Origin: Myxosarcina sp. GA_180221_E-2-1-MAG-40_15
Lineage (GTDB): Bacteria > Cyanobacteriota > Cyanobacteriia > Cyanobacteriales > Xenococcaceae
Assembly: GCA_020692205.1 (NCBI GenBank)
Contig: JAIMKV010000049.1
Location: 1-38,130, forward strand
Direction: 5' to 3'
Length of the DNA stretch: 38,130 bases
This document shows, piece after piece, positions 34,901-38,130 of the stretch. The notes beneath the pieces are model-generated. The model did not search any database. It had not been told where the DNA came from and was given only the letters and a program-made list of their open reading frames with translations. The translations under genes were made by a program, and so were the position numbers. Each line of letters opens with the position of its first letter. Position 1 is the stretch's first letter.

Positions 34901-35103
34901 GGATCGGACAAAAACGTAACGTTCAGGTACACAAGTTTGTTTGCACAGGCACACTTGAAGAACGAATTAACGATATTATTGAAAGCAAAAAAGAACTAGC
35001 CGAACAAACCGTAAATGCAGGAGAACAGTGGTTAACCGATTTGGATACTGGTAGCTTACGTAACTTGTTGTTATTAGATCGTGATGCGATTATTGATGAC
35101 TAG
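31942..35103 (+). CDS. SNF2-family DEAD/DEAH-box ATPase
   Basis: A 1053-residue bacterial Snf2-like (HepA/RapA-related) protein. Residues 1-560 form the SNF2-associated N-terminal region typical of the cyanobacterial branch. The motor begins at [20 protein letters not shown], with motif I DDMGLGKT (595-602), motif Ia [15 protein letters not shown], motif II DEAQ (696-699) in place of DEAH, motif III [23 protein letters not shown], and the second lobe with [33 protein letters not shown] and RAFRIGQ. Such proteins move along double-stranded DNA to remodel RNA polymerase or other complexes rather than unwind it. All motor motifs are intact. No nuclease or methylase partner beside it suggests a DISARM- or restriction-type system, so a housekeeping role is most likely. 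Confidence 0.95.
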   Translation: [1053 protein letters not shown]

Positions 35104-35568
35104 ATCAAGGGCGATCGCAACTTGCTTAGAGCGTAACTACGATAATTTGAATTTGGTCTTATTCCTCTTCTGTCATTCTCCGAGTTCAAATAGCAACAAA
35201 TAAAAGAGATTATCCAGAAAGAAAAAAGGGCTGAAATTGATTCATATTCATCGGTATTAATTGAGTTGTCTGGTAGATCATTGAGGCTATTGTGAATCAA
35301 ACTAACATCGGGAATATTGACAGCACCCGACGATATTGCACCTGTAGCGTTGAGATCGGCGCGATTATTGTTTTCTAAAGTTTCGGGTTTAGCGTCAAGA
35401 GAGTTGAAATTTGCTATTGAAAGCGGATGTATTTTTCTGCAACTCAATTGGCACAAATAGCTAGTGTTTTTAATTTTTTCTTCTTTTATTGTTGTAGTTA
35501 TAGAGAGATTAGACAATCAAATATAAATCTTTATAAAAACATTAATTACTTAAAAAATAGGAGCAATC
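35104..35568. other. Intergenic region with promoter of the small peptide gene
   Basis: This 465-bp stretch follows the SNF2 gene. A 138-codon minus-strand frame runs through it from a TTG at 35516, but it has no ATG, no ribosome site and no family I recognise, and it crosses the promoter-like repeat below; I do not call it a gene. The right part holds the promoter of the peptide gene. Confidence 0.5.
35439..35505 (+). repeat. Promoter-like direct repeat, copy 1
   Basis: GCAACTCAATTGGCACAAATAG then CTAGTGTTTTTAATTTTTTC and TTCTTTTATTGTTGTAG match copy 2 at 35917-35983 over about 65 bp at roughly three bases in four, both in the same direction. TTGGCA could be a -35 box, with TAATTT 17 bases later as -10. 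It lies about 65-130 bp upstream of the small peptide gene. Confidence 0.6.
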
Positions 35569-35784
35569 ATGAAAATTAAAGATTTATATTTTCTTGCTGA
35601 AGTTACTAAAAAAGATACTGCTAATGTCGATGGTGGAGGGATACAAGATATTTCTTCTGGTCTTTTTAATATCATTCCAGGCGTTATTCCCTCATTCACC
35701 CCAGTAGTAGATGATTTGGGTTTTATTGGATTTGAACGCATAACTCCAGAAATACCAATACCATTTGATTTAGGAATACCTTAA
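35569..35784 (+). CDS. Candidate double-glycine leader peptide precursor
   Basis: A 71-residue peptide. AGGAG five bases before the ATG is one of the best ribosome sites in the window, and a terminator follows, so this is very probably a real single-gene unit. The first 24 residues, MKIKDLYFLAEVTKKDTANV then DGGG, look like a leader of the type cut after Gly-Gly by peptidase-containing ABC transporters: amphipathic, acidic near the end, with a conserved-looking L-x-x-V-T pattern. The following 47 residues are rich in Ile, Pro, Phe and Asp, end in PIPFDLGIP and have no Cys, Lys or Arg except one Arg. No modifying enzyme or transporter is adjacent. It may be a bacteriocin-like or signalling peptide; function unknown. 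Confidence 0.65.
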   Translation: MKIKDLYFLAEVTKKDTANVDGGGIQDISSGLFNIIPGVIPSFTPVVDDLGFIGFERITPEIPIPFDLGIP

Positions 35785-35816
35785 AATTAATTTTAAATAT
35801 TTTTAAACTTTTCTAT

Positions 35817-35860
35817 ACCTAAAATATTGAGTCATCTATAATTTGTAGGTGCTTTTTTTT
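35817..35860 (+). terminator. Rho-independent terminator of the peptide gene
   Basis: ACCTA (35817-35821) pairs with TAGGT (35846-35850), with partial pairing extending inward (AAATA against ATTTG), and is followed by GC and eight T (35853-35860). It lies 33 bp after the stop codon of the small peptide gene. Confidence 0.6.
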
Positions 35861-36198
35861 ACTTCAAAATTTTGGTAACAAAATTAAAATTAAGCTCAAA
35901 ATATGGCATTTGTATGCAATCAAATTGACACAGATAGCTAGTGTTTGCAATGTTGTCTTATTTTATTCTTATAGAGCAATTTTTTAAACAAATTCTAATT
36001 TTATTAAGTATTGTCGGGTGTAACCTGGGAAAACGCGCGATCAAGGTTTTTATGCATCGTGCTTACAAGACTGTTCCTAGAATCTTCCAGTACGTACAGC
36101 ATTAAAAAATGTATCTTTGCAAGGCGATCGCTAGCTCGATTTATTAGCCTAGTAAAGTTTTAAATTATATTAATCGTTTTTTTTAATAGCTTTTTAAG
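35861..36198. other. Intergenic region before the DUF4419 gene, contains repeat copy 2
   Basis: The region holds promoter-like repeat copy 2 at 35917-35983 (TTGACA with AGATAGCTAGTGTTT after it). No peptide gene follows this copy; the next frame is the DUF4419 gene at 36199. Either the element serves that gene or a second peptide gene has been lost. I see no other feature. Confidence 0.5.
35917..35983 (+). repeat. Promoter-like direct repeat, copy 2
   Basis: GCAATCAAATTGACACAGATAG, CTAGTGTTTGCAATGTTGTC and TTATTTTATTCTTATAG align with copy 1 at 35439-35505. The -35-like hexamer is a perfect TTGACA in this copy. The -10 region is poorer (CAATGT at 17 bp). Confidence 0.6.
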
Positions 36199-37223
36199 AT
36201 GAATACTCCATTTATAAGCAAGTCAAAGTCGGGTGTTAGTTTTCAAGTTTCTGAAGTTGAGAGGGCAAAACGCAAATTACCTGTTACCAAATACGAAAAA
36301 GTATTGAGAAACATTTTAAAAACCCAACCTAAATCTTACTCGCGAGTCAAAAAAGATTTAGTGGCAAAAATATATACTCATCCATTTATAGGTGCAGCTC
36401 ATTTAGCTTTTGCCCATCATTATCCTTTGATTATTTCTCCAGATGTTGTTTGGCTGTGTTTAGTACAAGGACTAGCCTTACATATTAATCACAATCGGGA
36501 ACAATTTCGTCATCATTTTGTTGATTATCTGGGAAAAAAAATCTTGTGATTGAACGTAATGACTTTCTCAAAAATTTATCAGAAAATTGTTGGGATGAAG
36601 TGTCGCATCAATTTTCTGAACAAATTGCCGAACATATTGGAAATAAACGGGATTTAATCGTATGTGATTTTTCTACTACTGGTATTTTAGAAAAGACAGT
36701 TTCTCAGATTGCTTTGATGGATGTCGTCAAACACTATTTTGATTATGAGGTGCATACTTTTTGTGGCATTCCTGAAATTACTTTACTAGGAACGATAGAA
36801 GATTGGCAGTCAATACGCCGACGAGTAGAAAATTTTGATTGCTTTGGTTTGGAAAAATGGGTCGATTTATTAATTCCAGTATTGGATCGATTTATTGCTA
36901 CCGCTAATGGTGAAATCAATCAGCAATTTTGGCGTTCTTTCTACAAATTTGAGGATACATCTGGAGGAACTATAATTACGGGTTGGGTCAACCTCTTTTT
37001 TCCTTATATTAAAGATTGGCAAAGAAATTACACTACCATAAATCCTTATCTAGTTGCAGCAAATCAAGATTGGCACTCTCCATATTTAGAGGGATCAACT
37101 ATGGATTGTTTGCCGATTGGTTTATCGCAAGTACCTTTTGTTTGGAAATATATACAAGAAATATTTGAGATGAATTTTATTGGTGGTTTTGTTGGGGTTG
37201 TGTTAAGTCCCCTACTGAATTGA
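36199..37223 (+). pseudogene. DUF4419 family protein, frameshifted and C-terminally short
   Basis: Two consecutive frames together make one DUF4419 protein. The first (36199-36549, 116 residues) holds the conserved THPFIGAAHLAFAHHYPLIISPDVVWLCLVQGLALHINHN. The second (36546-37223) begins in the family's next block VIERNDFLKN and holds LIVCDFSTTGILEKTVSQIALMD, HTFCGIPEITLLGTIEDWQSIRRRVE, KFEDTSGGTIITGWVNLFFPY and VPFVWKY...MNFIGGFVGVV. The switch falls in a run of eight A (36534-36541); one more A would join the frames through GKKNLVIERND. A real mutation, ribosomal or polymerase slippage, or a sequencing error could each explain it. The product also ends early, in SPLLN, where relatives continue. 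The biochemical role of DUF4419 is unknown. Confidence 0.85.
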
Positions 37224-37426
37224 GTAAGCTTTGTATAATTGTTTTGACGCTATCCATTGTGCGGTAATCTTTCAACACTTTTACCTTAATCACATGGATA
37301 GCTTTTTTCCTGGTTTTTCAAAAATTGTCCGAACCATTGTATTAATAACAATTAAATATATTTACCTTGCTTGTTGAATAAAGCTTCAAAAGAACTAATG
37401 TTTTAATCAGACTTTTTCAGTAAGCC

Positions 37427-37696
37427 CTATTTAGGAGAATAATTATCATTGTAAAAGGCTTTAATAATTTCTCTAATTTCTTGAGGCTCAAAGCATTCAG
37501 GAGGTTTCTTTTGTGGTTGAGGTATCCTGATTTTCTTAAATGGATTCTTGCTAATCAACTCAGCCTCTACCGCTAGATTGATCGCAGGGTTAAAACATGA
37601 TCTAAATAAAGTGGCAATAGTTGACACTGCAAATTTAGTTTGCAGGTAAGCTAGAAATTCTTGTGCTTTGGTGTGACCGCACCAATTCCGCACCAA
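37427..37696 (-). pseudogene. Tyrosine recombinase (integrase) remnant
   Basis: The 89-codon frame holds the core-binding (SAM-like) domain of a phage-type integrase: HTKAQEFLAYLQTKFAVSTI then LFRSCFNPAINLAVEAELI and SKNPFKKIRIPQPQKK, followed by the first residues of the catalytic domain (CFEPQEIREIIKAFYND). It stops at 37427 before any of the catalytic R, H, R or Y residues, so it is inactive. An 11-bp tandem duplication (CCGCACCAATT at 37677-37687 and 37688-37698) shifts the frame at its N-terminal end. It lies about 220 bp from a tRNA gene, a usual integration target. Confidence 0.75.
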
Positions 37697-37762
37697 TTTT
37701 TGGAGAGATTAAGCCAAAAAGCTGGATGTAATTAAAAAAACTACATGACAGTCATAAAAAAT

Positions 37763-37783
37763 CTCAGGTATTTTCTACCTGAG
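37763..37783 (-). terminator. Hairpin with T run on the minus strand
   Basis: CTCAGGTA (37763-37770) and TACCTGAG (37776-37783) form a perfect 8-bp stem with a 5-base loop. On the minus strand it is followed by ATTTTTTA, as expected for a rho-independent terminator of a leftward transcript. No leftward gene is seen between it and the tRNA, so its original gene may be lost. Confidence 0.6.
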
Positions 37784-37917
37784 TAAAGCTTTTCTACGTA
37801 GTATTTAAGCCTATTTTTCTAAACCTGTTTGCCTAAACAACTCTAATGCTGTTATACTAACCAAGTGCCAAATTAAAAGCTTAAAACTAAAAACGTTTTA
37901 AAGCTAAACAAGGTTTT

Positions 37918-37989
37918 GGGCGATTAGCTCAGCGGTAGAGCGCCTGCCTTACAAGCAGGACGTCACTGGTTCAAATCCAGTATCGCCCA
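37918..37989 (+). tRNA. tRNA-Val, anticodon UAC
   Basis: A complete 72-base cloverleaf without encoded CCA. The acceptor stem GGGCGAT pairs with ATCGCCC, the D arm is GCTC-AGCGGTA-GAGC, the anticodon stem is CCTGC/GCAGG with loop CTTACAA (anticodon TAC), and the T arm is ACTGG-TTCAAAT-CCAGT. The discriminator base is A. Confidence 0.97.
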
Positions 37990-38029
37990 CTTCGATGCCG
38001 CTCAATCCTTGACTGATTCTCACAGTGAT

Positions 38030-38045
38030 GTCCTGCTTGTAAGGC
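38030..38045 (-). repeat. Inverted 16-bp copy of the tRNA-Val anticodon arm
   Basis: GTCCTGCTTGTAAGGC is the exact reverse complement of positions 37946-37961 inside the tRNA-Val gene. It starts 41 bp after the tRNA end. A partial attachment site left by an integrative element is the simplest reading, but its opposite orientation is odd. Confidence 0.75.
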
Positions 38046-38130
38046 GCGCCACTTTACTCAAAAGTGAATATAGCAGTAGGGCGAATACGAGTGCAACGAG
38101 TACTTCTGTACCCCAATTATCTAGGCGGTT

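Noticed and set aside
29218-35103. Helicase pair as a DISARM-like or restriction defence island
   Set aside because: No methylase, phospholipase-D or DUF1998 partner is present, and both motors match cyanobacterial housekeeping types.
35100-35516. 138-codon minus-strand frame after the SNF2 gene
   Set aside because: It starts only at TTG, lacks a ribosome site, has no recognisable domain and crosses the promoter-like repeat. A chance frame or an old remnant.
37177-37337. Minus-strand frame near the DUF4419 end with KAIHVIKVKVLKDYR, faintly like DUF2442
   Set aside because: It is interrupted by a frameshift and stops, and the similarity is too short to support a call.
1-38130. CRISPR array
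   Set aside because: No regularly spaced repeats of 25-40 bp were seen; the only tandem repeats are the heptamers at 17366 and the 11-bp duplication at 37677.

Overview
The window looks like a chromosomal segment of a cyanobacterium, probably a colonial or filamentous AT-rich lineage. The octamer GCGATCGC (HIP1) recurs throughout, inside and between genes. Typical cyanobacterial families are present (DUF4278, DUF4336, DUF2993, SLH lipoprotein, VMAP-type AAA protein). The species cannot be fixed from sequence alone.

Layout. 1-4.3 kb: a decayed methyltransferase gene, quinolinate synthase (nadA), a two-gene unit coding a ParB-like/HhH protein and a nuclease-ParA fusion, and the collapsed remnant of an RND efflux gene. 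4.36-10.1 kb: a guanidine-use module. An NtcA-type promoter and a guanidine-I (ykkC) riboswitch with an overlapping terminator precede a Ni-dependent guanidine hydrolase (gdmH). A methyltransferase, a GST, the nickel chaperones hypA and hypB, and a sodium:solute symporter follow on the same strand. 10.1-13.1 kb: three cell-envelope or unknown cyanobacterial proteins. 13.1-17.4 kb: a metal region with the MbnP/MbnH 'metallo-mystery pair', a metal ABC ATPase and a divergent metal-binding lipoprotein, but no permease. 17.5-25 kb: SGNH hydrolase-like protein, low-Mr tyrosine phosphatase, SbmA/YddA-type ABC exporter, malate:quinone oxidoreductase and a PAS-GGDEF-EAL protein. 25-29.2 kb: VMAP-type HTH-AAA protein, a collapsed DUF433/DUF5615 toxin-antitoxin pair, a DUF4336 protein and a small membrane protein. 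29.2-35.1 kb: divergent UvrD-like and SNF2-like helicases. 35.1-38.1 kb: an accessory end with a candidate double-glycine leader peptide gene, a duplicated promoter-like element, a frameshifted DUF4419 gene, an integrase relic and tRNA-Val(UAC) with an inverted 16-bp copy of its anticodon arm.

How they work together. The strongest story is nitrogen acquisition from guanidine: nitrogen status (NtcA) and ligand (riboswitch) appear to gate one transcript coding the hydrolase. HypA and HypB, with no hydrogenase genes in view, would load its nickel, and the symporter is a candidate importer. The second story is metal handling, where the MbnP/MbnH pair shares strand and order with a metal ABC ATPase. 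Several genes are remnants in which the two ends survive and the middle has been lost (methyltransferase, RND pump, toxin-antitoxin pair), so internal deletion seems a frequent way of gene loss here.
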